This document shows, one piece after another, positions 34,951 to 43,063 of a stretch of DNA of 43,063 nucleotides. Each line of letters starts with the position of its first letter. The first letter of the stretch is position 1. Position numbers and translations under genes: made by a program. Origin of the DNA: Sphingomonadaceae bacterium (GTDB lineage: Bacteria; Pseudomonadota; Alphaproteobacteria; Sphingomonadales; Sphingomonadaceae); NCBI GenBank assembly GCA_021300355.1, contig JAJTEF010000005.1, positions 1 to 43,063 on the forward strand. The letters run 5' to 3'. The notes beneath the pieces were generated by a model, which had not been told where the DNA came from, searched no databases, and saw only the letters and a program-made list of their open reading frames with translations.

Positions 34951-37074
34951 CTATTTCGTGAGCGCCGTCAGGTCATCGACCGTCAATATCTGCGGAAGTA
35001 TCTGCGCCTCTCCATTCGGCGGGAAGTACAGATATAATGGGACGCCCGAGCGTCCATATTTCGCGAGATAGCGGGTAATGTCGGGGTCCCTGCGCGTATA
35101 GTCGCCCACCATCACGGTCATACCCGACTTGCGAAATGCGTCGGTGGTCTCCGTCCGGTCAATTGCCGCCTGTTCATTGACCTTGCAAGTGACACACCAG
35201 TCAGCGGTGAAATAGAGGAACACTGGCTTACCCTCGGCACGCAAAGCGTTCAGGCGGGCTTCGTTAAAAGCTATGCTGCCGGCCTTAGACGCCGTGCCCG
35301 CAGGCTGTATCGTCACTGTGCCGATTATCAGTGCGGCGGCGATGGCTATAGCGAACAAGGCCATCACCACCCATGTATAGGGCGCACCATCTTTCTGTTT
35401 CCGGCCAAGTGCAAACAGCGCCACGAGGATGATGAGCGCCGCCGCGCCGCCGATCATCAAACCGGTGAACCCAACCAGTTGATATGTCAGCCACAACAAT
35501 GCCAATGATGTCAGCGCCATGGGCAGTGCCATCCACTGACGGAACCGGACCATCCATAGCCCGGGCCGCGGCATCCGCTTGCGTAAGGCGGGGATGAACG
35601 CAATCGCGAGGAAGGGTAAAGCGAGACCAAATCCAAGTCCGGCAAAAATCAGCAATGCCAAACCCGTCGGAAGCAAAAGCGCGGCGCCCATTGCGGCGGC
35701 CATGAACGGCCCGGTGCATGGTGTCGCGACGACTGCGGCAAGCACACCTGTCCAAAACGAGCCAGATAGTCCGCCCTGACGCGTCAGCTTTTCGCCCGCA
35801 CCAATGCCGCCGACTTCAAATAGCCCGGCCAGATTTGCGGTGACCGCAACCATCAGCAGCAAAAGGATCAACACGACCGCAGGGTCTTGCAACTGAAATG
35901 CCCAGCCCACTTCTTCACCGGCAGCGCGCAAGGCCAGCATGATGCCGCCGAGAATGAGGCAGCTGACAATGATACCGACTGTGTAGGCCACCGCATCGCG
36001 GCGGGCTTCGCCTTCATCACCGCCCATTTTGGCAAGGCTTAGCGCCTTCAGCCCCAATATGGGGAATACGCAGGGCATGAGGTTCAGCAACAAGCCACCG
36101 AGCACAGAGAATGCCAATATCCACCCAAAGCCAAGCGGTGGTTGTTCTTGATCGGCAGGCGCACCTTCGCCCAACACAGACACCGCAGCCCCACCCGATG
36201 GAACCGCGCCCGGCATAGCGCGCACTTCAAGCCCCTGTGCGTCATTAAAACGCAGCAGCCCGTCAATTTGGCCGTCAAAGCCTTCTTTCACCTCGCCGCT
36301 GACGACCAACCAGTCACCCACACGCCGCGCGCTTTGCGGGGCTGCATAACGGAACAGTTTTTCGGTCTGCGCAAAGAACCAGACGCGTTCGGCCTTGGCA
36401 CTGCGCGGATAGGGGATGGCGATTTCGATACGCTTGCCGTCAATTTGGTAGCGCGCCGAACGGTCAAGCGGCACGGGCAGGGCGCTGCGCCATTGGTCAA
36501 AGCGCGCGCGGTCAGCATTGGATATGGTGCCTGACCCGACCGTCACTGGCACGGACAATGTCGCGGCCTCCGGAACGCAAACCAAGTCGGAACAGGCCGA
36601 CCAGCGGGCATCCACTTTGACGTTCAGGCTTTGGCCCGCCTGCGCGTCTTTGGGTATTTTGACATCCACCAGAAAGGCATGCTTTGCCTTGTAGATATGG
36701 TTCATAAACCCGCTGACGATCAGCGTCTCGGGCACCGGCGCACGCACCGTTCCGGCAGTCACACCATTTGGCAATTGCCATTCGAGTTCAAGCGGCGTCC
36801 CCGCATCACCGGGGTTTACCCAATAATCATGCCAGCCGGTCTTGGGGTCCATGACAATGGCGACCGTCACAACATCGCCGGGTGCGGGGCGATTGGTTTC
36901 GATATCTATCGATGCGCGCACATTTTGCGGCGATGCATTGGCGGGCGTCTGTGCATATGCCCCGCCAAAGGCCAACGTTAGCGCCAGCAGAAACGCGCCG
37001 AGCGTGCGCAGCAGACGCATTGGTCGCTGGGCCAATGCCCACGTGCCGATATTCTGCGTGTGTAGAACAGCCAT
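34951..37074 (-). CDS. DsbD-family thiol:disulfide interchange protein
   Basis: About 707 residues from the ATG at 37074, one base after the MATE stop. An alternative ATG at 37020 gives a cleaner signal peptide (MRLLRTLGAFLLALTLAFGG, cut at AYA) and may be the true start. The periplasmic N-terminal domain has the redox pair in WSACSDLVCVPE. The central part has eight or so helices with the DsbD pattern, including LNLMPCVFPILGLKALSLAK and VVATPCTGPFMAAAMG, each with the conserved Pro-Cys pair that carries electrons across the membrane. The C-terminal thioredoxin domain has WCVTCK in FTADWCVTCKVNE. It passes reducing power from cytosolic thioredoxin to periplasmic thiols, for example for cytochrome c maturation or copper-site reduction. 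The long N-terminal domain resembles ScsB-type DsbD. Confidence 0.92.
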   Translation of the reverse strand: MAVLHTQNIGTWALAQRPMRLLRTLGAFLLALTLAFGGAYAQTPANASPQNVRASIDIETNRPAPGDVVTVAIVMDPKTGWHDYWVNPGDAGTPLELEWQLPNGVTAGTVRAPVPETLIVSGFMNHIYKAKHAFLVDVKIPKDAQAGQSLNVKVDARWSACSDLVCVPEAATLSVPVTVGSGTISNADRARFDQWRSALPVPLDRSARYQIDGKRIEIAIPYPRSAKAERVWFFAQTEKLFRYAAPQSARRVGDWLVVSGEVKEGFDGQIDGLLRFNDAQGLEVRAMPGAVPSGGAAVSVLGEGAPADQEQPPLGFGWILAFSVLGGLLLNLMPCVFPILGLKALSLAKMGGDEGEARRDAVAYTVGIIVSCLILGGIMLALRAAGEEVGWAFQLQDPAVVLILLLLMVAVTANLAGLFEVGGIGAGEKLTRQGGLSGSFWTGVLAAVVATPCTGPFMAAAMGAALLLPTGLALLIFAGLGFGLALPFLAIAFIPALRKRMPRPGLWMVRFRQWMALPMALTSLALLWLTYQLVGFTGLMIGGAAALIILVALFALGRKQKDGAPYTWVVMALFAIAIAAALIIGTVTIQPAGTASKAGSIAFNEARLNALRAEGKPVFLYFTADWCVTCKVNEQAAIDRTETTDAFRKSGMTVMVGDYTRRDPDITRYLAKYGRSGVPLYLYFPPNGEAQILPQILTVDDLTALTK

Positions 37075-37075
37075 T

Positions 37076-38488
37076 TTATTCCGGTGCCGTTTGCAAGGGG
37101 GACGCATTCATTGTCGGCATCGCCTTCGCCTTTTTCCAGCTGCCGTTCAGATAATAAGCGATCGACAACACACAAGAGGCGATGGATGTCGCGATGAAAG
37201 CAGCCCAAATGGCGTCCGCGCCAAATCGGTCATATAATCCAAAGCCAATGGTGAAGCGGACGATGACGGCGCTGAATATCAGGATAAGCAACGGCGCGAC
37301 CACGGCGCCATTTGCCCGCACCGCAAAGGCCACGACGACCGAAACACCCATCAATATGAAGCTCCAGCCAATGATATGGTTGATGTGGATTGCGATGTCG
37401 ATTGCTGGACTGCCGATGGGCAGGAACAACTGAAGCAACGGCGTTGCAAACAATGTCATCAGCAAAATCAGCACGCCCGACATCAGCAGGTTAATGCCGA
37501 TGCCCGACCAGACGATGCGACCGACGCGGTCCCATTTGTTCGCACCAATATTTTGCGCAACCATAGCGCTAACTGCGCCACCAACCGCCACCGCGGGCAT
37601 TTGCACATAGCTCCACAACTGGTTCATCACACCGAACGCAGCAGTGGTATCGACGCCCTCAATATTGACGAGGCCAATCATCACGACGGCAGAACCCGAC
37701 ATGATAATCATCGACAAGCCCATGGGCAGACCCATGCGCGCTATTGGTTTTAGAAAGCGGGCGTCAGGGCGCAGCCATTGAAGCTCGGCCCCGCGCAGAC
37801 GAATAGTCAGGTCAAGCGCATAGACCTTGCGCAGCAGCAGGCCGAGGCTGATGATTCCCGCAACGATTGTCGCGAGAGCAGACCCGGCGATGCCCATTGC
37901 GGGAATTGGACCAAAGCCAAGAATGAAGACCGGGTTGAGGATGATGTCGAGTACGACATTCAAGACCGTATTCCAAAATGGCGTGACGGAATCACCGACG
38001 CCGCGCAACGATGATGATATCAGCACCATAACAAACGACGTGGGCATCGTCAGAAAAATCACGCGCAGATAGGCAAGCGCGAGCGGATAGACCGTCTCAG
38101 GCGTCGACATGAGCCGCAGCATGTGCGGCGCGAAAATCCAGCCTGCCGCTGCGAACAATAAGCCCGCGGCGAAAAAGACGGTGATTGCGGTTCCCATGAT
38201 CCGGCGCACAGATTCAATATCGCGGCGGCCCATATTCTGGCCGATCAATATCGTTGTCGCCATGGTGAAACCGAACAGGGTGGAGAACATCAAGAACATG
38301 ATGAGCCCAGCGTTCGCCGACGCCGCCAACGCCTCTTCGCCCAGAAACTTTCCGATCCAAACCGAATTGACCGAATTGTTAATCGACTGGAGAATGTTCA
38401 CGCCAAGCGACGGCAGCGCGAACAGGAACAATGTTTTGGCAACCGGACCAACCGTCAGGTCGCGTTGATGCGCGGGTGCGCCGCTCAC
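37076..38488 (-). CDS. MATE family efflux transporter
   Basis: 470 residues with twelve hydrophobic helices in two related halves. The first starts [41 protein letters not shown], with the [10 protein letters not shown] and VWIGKFLG features of the NorM/MatE fold; the second has [23 protein letters not shown]. Such pumps export drugs, dyes or metabolites using Na+ or H+ gradients; the substrate is unknown. The start is GTG at 38488, overlapping the valS stop as GTGA. The gene ends one base before the ATG of the DsbD-family gene. A drug-pump gene translationally coupled to an aminoacyl-tRNA synthetase gene is an unusual mix. Confidence 0.94.
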   Translation of the reverse strand: MSGAPAHQRDLTVGPVAKTLFLFALPSLGVNILQSINNSVNSVWIGKFLGEEALAASANAGLIMFLMFSTLFGFTMATTILIGQNMGRRDIESVRRIMGTAITVFFAAGLLFAAAGWIFAPHMLRLMSTPETVYPLALAYLRVIFLTMPTSFVMVLISSSLRGVGDSVTPFWNTVLNVVLDIILNPVFILGFGPIPAMGIAGSALATIVAGIISLGLLLRKVYALDLTIRLRGAELQWLRPDARFLKPIARMGLPMGLSMIIMSGSAVVMIGLVNIEGVDTTAAFGVMNQLWSYVQMPAVAVGGAVSAMVAQNIGANKWDRVGRIVWSGIGINLLMSGVLILLMTLFATPLLQLFLPIGSPAIDIAIHINHIIGWSFILMGVSVVVAFAVRANGAVVAPLLILIFSAVIVRFTIGFGLYDRFGADAIWAAFIATSIASCVLSIAYYLNGSWKKAKAMPTMNASPLQTAPE

Positions 38489-41151
38489 CCCAATCGTGCC
38501 AATGCCGCCGTCAGCCGCTCGGCCTCGGCAGCTTTTTCCGCATGATCGGCGCGTGCCTTTTCCACGGCCTCTGGCTTTGCCTTTTCAACAAAGGCTGCGT
38601 TGGACAGACGCCCTGCAAGCGCATCACGCTCCTTGGCCGCAGCTTCGATCGCTTTGGTGATGCGGCTGCGTTCGGCATCGAGATCGATGATGCCGTCGAG
38701 CGCATAGGCGACCGTATCGCCACCGACCACGATCTGCGCGACATTGTTGGTCTCGACAGGCGTAAAAGCAAAGCTGTCGATGCGGCCCAAACGCGATAGC
38801 GCCGCGGCCTGCCGTTCGATGATTGCAATCGTTGATGGCTGCGGGTCGGCGATATTCGCGGTCAAACGTGCGCCGGGCGGAATGTTCAGCTCTGCCTTGA
38901 ACGAACGCGTCTTGCTGATCGTGTCAATCACCCAGTCGATTTCACGAACGGCGTCTGCGTCAACCGTTGCGTTCGGCTCGGGCCATTTGGCATGGATGAT
39001 GTCGTAACGGCGATCACCCAAGGCGTGCCACAATTCTTCGGTGATGAACGGCATGAACGGATGCAACATGACCAAAATTTGGTCGAGCACCCAGCCAGCG
39101 ACGATCATGGATTCAGCATCCATCTCGCCCTTTTCGCCGTCAACAAAAGCAGGCTTGATGAGTTCGAGATACCAATCGCAGAACTGGTCAAAGACCATGT
39201 GATAAATCACATCCGCCATGCCATCAAAGCGGAATTCGGCGAAGGCCTTGTTCAGCTTTTCAACGGTGCCAACCACCTCGCCGATAATCCAGCGGTTGAC
39301 CGCGAGTTCGGCTTTGGGGGCGTGGATGCTGTGTGATCCGCTGATGCCGTTTGACTGCGCAAAGCGTGCCGCGTTCCAAAGCTTGGTCGCAAAGTTGCGA
39401 TAGCCGGCGACGCGGCTTTCATCCATTTTGATGTCGCGGCCCTGGCTTTCCATGGCGGCCATGAAGAAGCGCAAGGCATCGGCACCATATTGGTCAATCA
39501 GGCCGAGCGGATCGACGGTATTGCCCTTCGACTTCGACATTTTGCTGCCGTCTGCGGCGCGGACGAGGCCGTGCAGATAGAGCGTCTTCCACGGCACTTC
39601 TTTCATGAAGTGAATGCCCTGCATCGCCATCCGCGCGTCCCAAAAGAACAATATGTCGAAACCGGAAACAAGCACGTCATTGGGATAGTGACGGTCGAGC
39701 TCTGTGGTCTGGTCGGGCCAACCCAATGTGCCAAATGGCCAAAGCGCGGAGGAGAACCATGTGTCGAGCACGTCCGGATCGCGCGTCAATTCCACGTCGC
39801 TTCCGGCAAGCGCTTGCGCAGCTTCTTCGGTCTCTGCGACATAGCATTTGCCATCCGCATCAAACCAAGCCGGTATCTGGTGCCCCCACCATAATTGGCG
39901 CGACACGCACCATGGCTGGATATTTTCCATCCAGTTGAAATATGTTTTTTCCCAAGATTTGGGGACAATATCGATTGCGCCGGAACGCACCGCTTCGATT
40001 GCGGGCTTGGCCAATGTTTCTGCGTCGACATACCATTGGTCGGTCAGCCATGGCTCAATCACTTGGCCCGAACGGTCGCCAAAGGGTGTTTGGATGACGC
40101 GGTCTTCAACCTTTTCGAGGAAGCCCAAAGCGTCCATCGCTTCGACCACCATCTTGCGCGCATTGGTTGGCTCGCCTTCGATGCCGAAGCGATATTGGCC
40201 GATATATTCTTGCGGAATGAGGCCATCTGACGTTTGCACAACGCGGCCTTCGCCATCGAGCATGTTGAACATTTCACTGGCTTTGAATCCGGCGCGCTTG
40301 CCAACTTCAAAGTCATTGAAATCATGCCCCGGCGTTACCTTGACTGCGCCCGAACCCAATTCTGGATCGGCATGTTCGTCCGCGACAATCGGTATCAAGC
40401 GGCCGGTGATTGGTAGGCGTACATTTTTGCCCACCAGATGCGCATAACGTTCATCCGCCGGGTTTACGGCCACCGCCATATCGGCGAGCATCGTTTCGGG
40501 CCGCGTGGTTGCGACGGAGATAAATCCGCTGCCATCTTCAAGCGGATATTTGAAGTGCCAGAACTTGCCGTTGATTTCGCGCGTTTCCACCTCAAGATCG
40601 GAGATCGCGGTTTTCAGGCCGGGGTCCCAATTGACGAGGCGCTTGTCGCGGTACAGCAGGCCTTGATTGTACAGTTCAACGAACACTTTGATGACGGCTT
40701 TTGAAAAGCCCTCATCCATTGTGAAGCGTTCATTTTCCCAATCCATCGAGCAGCCAAGCCGGCGCAGCTGGCCGGTAATTTCGCCGCCGCTTTCCTCTTT
40801 CCATTCCCACACCTTGGCAATGAATTCGTCGCGGGTGAAATCGGTGCGCTTTTGCTGGCGCGCATTTAATTGCCGTTCGACCACCATTTGTGTGGCGATG
40901 CCCGCATGGTCGGTTCCCACCACCCACAGTGCATCCTTGCCCTGCAAACGCGCATGGCGAATGAGGATATCCTGCAACGTATTGTCGAGCGCGTGGCCAA
41001 TGTGCAGCGAACCGGTCACATTTGGCGGTGGGTTCACGATTGTATAGGGCTCTGCATCGGGCCGTTCGGGACGGAACGCGCCAGTGGATTCCCAATGGGC
41101 GTACCATTTTGCTTCAATTGCGGCGGGGTCGAAAGTCTTGTCGATAGTCAT
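38485..41151 (-). CDS. valS: Valyl-tRNA synthetase
   Basis: 888 residues, typical length. Class I signatures: HIGH in [18 protein letters not shown] and KMSKS in [14 protein letters not shown]. The editing domain, which removes threonine mischarged onto tRNA-Val, is in place (about residues 190-340: [35 protein letters not shown]). [17 protein letters not shown] leads back to the catalytic core, the anticodon-binding helices follow (about 600-760), and the C-terminal arm ([36 protein letters not shown] pattern) is the coiled coil that clamps the tRNA. AAGG stands 9 nt before the ATG at 41151. valS heads the MATE and dsbD genes, with 4-nt and 1-nt junctions. Confidence 0.98.
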   Translation of the reverse strand: MTIDKTFDPAAIEAKWYAHWESTGAFRPERPDAEPYTIVNPPPNVTGSLHIGHALDNTLQDILIRHARLQGKDALWVVGTDHAGIATQMVVERQLNARQQKRTDFTRDEFIAKVWEWKEESGGEITGQLRRLGCSMDWENERFTMDEGFSKAVIKVFVELYNQGLLYRDKRLVNWDPGLKTAISDLEVETREINGKFWHFKYPLEDGSGFISVATTRPETMLADMAVAVNPADERYAHLVGKNVRLPITGRLIPIVADEHADPELGSGAVKVTPGHDFNDFEVGKRAGFKASEMFNMLDGEGRVVQTSDGLIPQEYIGQYRFGIEGEPTNARKMVVEAMDALGFLEKVEDRVIQTPFGDRSGQVIEPWLTDQWYVDAETLAKPAIEAVRSGAIDIVPKSWEKTYFNWMENIQPWCVSRQLWWGHQIPAWFDADGKCYVAETEEAAQALAGSDVELTRDPDVLDTWFSSALWPFGTLGWPDQTTELDRHYPNDVLVSGFDILFFWDARMAMQGIHFMKEVPWKTLYLHGLVRAADGSKMSKSKGNTVDPLGLIDQYGADALRFFMAAMESQGRDIKMDESRVAGYRNFATKLWNAARFAQSNGISGSHSIHAPKAELAVNRWIIGEVVGTVEKLNKAFAEFRFDGMADVIYHMVFDQFCDWYLELIKPAFVDGEKGEMDAESMIVAGWVLDQILVMLHPFMPFITEELWHALGDRRYDIIHAKWPEPNATVDADAVREIDWVIDTISKTRSFKAELNIPPGARLTANIADPQPSTIAIIERQAAALSRLGRIDSFAFTPVETNNVAQIVVGGDTVAYALDGIIDLDAERSRITKAIEAAAKERDALAGRLSNAAFVEKAKPEAVEKARADHAEKAAEAERLTAALARLG

Positions 41152-41222
41152 AGGTTCGTGCCTTAACGAGCCTTACCGGAAAGGGAAACCCTCACCACAC
41201 GACATGTGCCTGAACAGCCCAT

Positions 41223-41276
41223 AAAAAGCGCAGCAGCAGTAACGCCGCCGCTGATCGCTGTTGCGCCTGTTACTGC
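41223..41276 (-). terminator. Rho-independent terminator after the S9 peptidase gene
   Basis: On the minus strand GCAGTAAC (41276-41269) pairs with GTTACTGC (41243-41236); after a further CTGCTGCGC comes TTTTT (41227-41223). The outer GCGC pairs extend the stem past a small bulge. The upstream arm contains the TAA stop codon of the peptidase gene, so the hairpin begins inside the coding region. valS lies on the same strand, and the terminator should separate the two transcripts. Confidence 0.7.
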
Positions 41277-43063
41277 GCGCCCTTCAAATGCTTGGCCAGC
41301 CATGCGAACACAGTCTGGTGCCACTGGATCGAATTTTTCGGTTTCAGCACCCAATGGTTTTCATCGGGGAATACCAACAGTTTCGATTCCACGCCCTGCT
41401 GCTGCAATGCGGTGAAGGCGGCCAAGCTTTGCGAATAGGGAATACGATAATCCTTCTCGCCATGGATGACCAAAGTCGGTGTTTTCCATTTGGCGACATG
41501 GTTCACAGGGTTCCATTTTTCGGTATCGGTCCGCGTTGTCCATGGCCCGCCATTATCCCATTGGTCGAACCATAATTCTTCGGTTTCATAGGCCATCGCG
41601 CGGAGGTCAAAAATGCCCGCATGGTTGACGAGGCATTTGAAACGGTCGGGCCAGTTGCCCGAAATCCAGTTCATCATATAGCCGCCATAGGACCCACCAA
41701 GCGCGCAGGCGTTTGCGGTATCCAGCTGCGTGTCGATTTTGCCAACGGCGTCCATGCCCTTTTGCAAATCTTCAAGCGGCCATCCGCCCCAGTTTTTGTT
41801 GATGCTGTCAGTGAATTTCTGACCATAGCCCGTCGACCCGTGAAAATCGATGGTGACAACGGCAAAGCCTTGCGACGCCATGACCGCCGGGTTCCAACGG
41901 TAGGACCAGCTGTTGTTAAACGTTCCTTGTGGTCCGCCATGCACCAGCAACAATACCGGCAGCTTGCCCGCCGCATTTTGCGGCTTTACGATTTGGCCAA
42001 ATACCCGTTCGCCATTGGCGCCGGCAAAATCGAATTTCTGGTAATTGACGGGATCGAGCGTGGCGAGCGCGTCCGCATTTACGTTGGTTAGCCGCGTGGT
42101 TTTGCCCTTGGCATCCATATGCACAAGGTCGGATGGACCCGTGATGCTGTGGATGGCGTAGACGACACCGCCATTTTTCAACGGCACGGCCTCGGCGATG
42201 CTACCGCGGTCGGTCAATCGTGTGACTTTGCCTTTCAGGTCGACGCGATACAGCGGCGTTTCCAACACATCTTGCGCCGTCACCAGCAAGCTTCGGCTAT
42301 CCAAAGCCCATGCAAGCGACGCCACCGAACGGTCCCACTTTTCGGTCAGCGCGGTAACCTTGCCGCTCTTCAAATCCATCAGCTTTACGACCAGCCTATC
42401 GGCTTCGTAGGTCGCGCGCGGCATCGACGTCCATGCCATCCATTTGCCATCGGGCGACATGGCGGGTGTCGTATCGGTCCCGGCATTGTCGGCGGTCAGG
42501 TTGACCGGCGCCTTTGACTTTAGCGACGCGCCGTAAATGTCGAGATTGGTCGACTTCGCCTCATTTTTGTCGGCCAACCGTAGGGTGAAGACAAGGCCGC
42601 TGCTGTCGGCGTTCCAGCTGAGCTCTTCGCTGCCGCCAAAGGGTTTGGATGGGGCATCACCGACAAGGGTGCCGTCCATGGCTGCACCCGATGTGCCAAG
42701 CTTGCCATCTGCACCCAGCATGAAGGCGAACACGCGGCTGTAATTGCCCGGCGTTTCCCATTGGTCCCAATGGCGCACCATAAGCTGGCCATATTCGCGA
42801 CCGGTGCCGGGGCCGGGCTTTGACGTGTTACCGTCTGTTTCACAGCCAAATTCCATGCAATCGCGGGCAATATCGCCCCAGACAGCAAATTTCTGCCCAT
42901 CCGGGGAGATTTTAAACCCGCTGACATCGGCCTTGAAATTGCTCGCTTGCGTGGTTGTCGCGGTCGCAATGTCGTAGCGCCAAATCTGGTCAGATCCGCT
43001 TTCATTGCTGATGTAAAATATGCTTTTGCCATCGGGGGCAAAGGCGGGGTCATGCTCATTCTT
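41270..43063 (-). CDS. S9 family peptidase (DPP5/acylaminoacyl-peptidase-like), 5' end missing
   Basis: The frame is open to the right edge of the window, so 597 codons of the C-terminal part are seen and the N-terminus is cut off. Propeller repeats of the TolB/WD40-like type come first (DPAFAPDGKSIFYISNESGSDQIWRYD at the edge; TPAMSPDGKWMAWTSM; SLAWALDSRSLLVTAQD). The catalytic alpha/beta-hydrolase domain follows: LLLVHGGPQGTFNN, nucleophile GGSYGGYM (Ser codon at 41690-41692), Asp in HGEKDYRIPYSQ and His in PDENHWV. These match the S9C group, which removes dipeptides or acylated residues from peptide N-termini. Whether it has a signal peptide cannot be seen; close relatives in this bacterial group often do. 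A terminator overlaps its stop codon. Confidence 0.93.
   Translation of the reverse strand, partial: KNEHDPAFAPDGKSIFYISNESGSDQIWRYDIATATTTQASNFKADVSGFKISPDGQKFAVWGDIARDCMEFGCETDGNTSKPGPGTGREYGQLMVRHWDQWETPGNYSRVFAFMLGADGKLGTSGAAMDGTLVGDAPSKPFGGSEELSWNADSSGLVFTLRLADKNEAKSTNLDIYGASLKSKAPVNLTADNAGTDTTPAMSPDGKWMAWTSMPRATYEADRLVVKLMDLKSGKVTALTEKWDRSVASLAWALDSRSLLVTAQDVLETPLYRVDLKGKVTRLTDRGSIAEAVPLKNGGVVYAIHSITGPSDLVHMDAKGKTTRLTNVNADALATLDPVNYQKFDFAGANGERVFGQIVKPQNAAGKLPVLLLVHGGPQGTFNNSWSYRWNPAVMASQGFAVVTIDFHGSTGYGQKFTDSINKNWGGWPLEDLQKGMDAVGKIDTQLDTANACALGGSYGGYMMNWISGNWPDRFKCLVNHAGIFDLRAMAYETEELWFDQWDNGGPWTTRTDTEKWNPVNHVAKWKTPTLVIHGEKDYRIPYSQSLAAFTALQQQGVESKLLVFPDENHWVLKPKNSIQWHQTVFAWLAKHLKGAQ

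Noticed and set aside
1-43063. tRNA, rRNA, CRISPR array, insertion sequence, prophage or toxin-antitoxin pair
   Set aside because: Intergenic gaps were read for cloverleaf folds, regular repeats, transposase fragments and paired small genes; none was found. The single folded repeat at 5428-5535 does not match a tRNA.

Overview
The window reads as a stretch of conserved core chromosome from an alphaproteobacterium of the Sphingomonadaceae (Sphingopyxis/Sphingorhabdus-like; the genus is a guess from protein style and gene order, not a computed placement). Supporting signs are the pyrE-pdxJ-acpS-lepB operon, the aa3 oxidase cluster coxB-coxA-ctaB-small protein-ctaG-coxC-DUF983-surf1, the run rsmB...rpe-heparinase II/III-purH, moderately high GC, and many GTG/TTG starts with 4-nt stop/start overlaps. 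I see no IS element, phage gene, CRISPR array, tRNA or rRNA, and no sharp change of composition.

Layout. 1-1171 (minus) is an aminopeptidase P cut by the left edge, divergent from a secreted oligopeptidase B (1226-3382) that overlaps a hotdog thioesterase (3379-3780). A 54-residue SdhAF4-type protein lies on the minus strand (3842-4006). The plus-strand group rsmB, GNAT, rpe, heparinase-like protein and purH (4142-10122) contains a folded inverted-repeat element (5428-5535) and ends at a strong hairpin shared with a convergent DEAD-box helicase (10182-11723). From 11723 to 26928 everything is on the minus strand: a pteridine-reductase-like SDR, folB, an RlmI-like methyltransferase and thrC; a GMC oxidoreductase; a sterol-desaturase-like hydroxylase with an unknown membrane protein and a DUF442 phosphatase-like protein; recQ; an Atm1-type ABC exporter; a small membrane protein; an AI-2E-type permease; then lepB, acpS, pdxJ and pyrE.

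27157-34255 (plus) is the cytochrome c oxidase operon: subunits II, I and III, heme O synthase CtaB, copper chaperone CtaG/Cox11, SURF1, a 51-residue membrane protein, DUF983 and a TSUP/TauE permease. Most of these genes overlap or abut. 34263-43063 (minus) holds infC, a DsbD-type thiol reductase, a MATE transporter, valS and an S9 peptidase cut by the right edge.

The most interesting points are: infC appears to start at a non-AUG ATC codon behind a perfect Shine-Dalgarno sequence and a structured leader; the SDR beside folB has the Asp/Tyr/Lys spacing of pteridine reductases; a cloverleaf-like intergenic repeat follows rsmB; the hydroxylase/unknown protein/DUF442 trio is the least characterised unit; and thrC is detached from the cox cluster. 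I did not find a clearly new multi-gene defence or mobile system.
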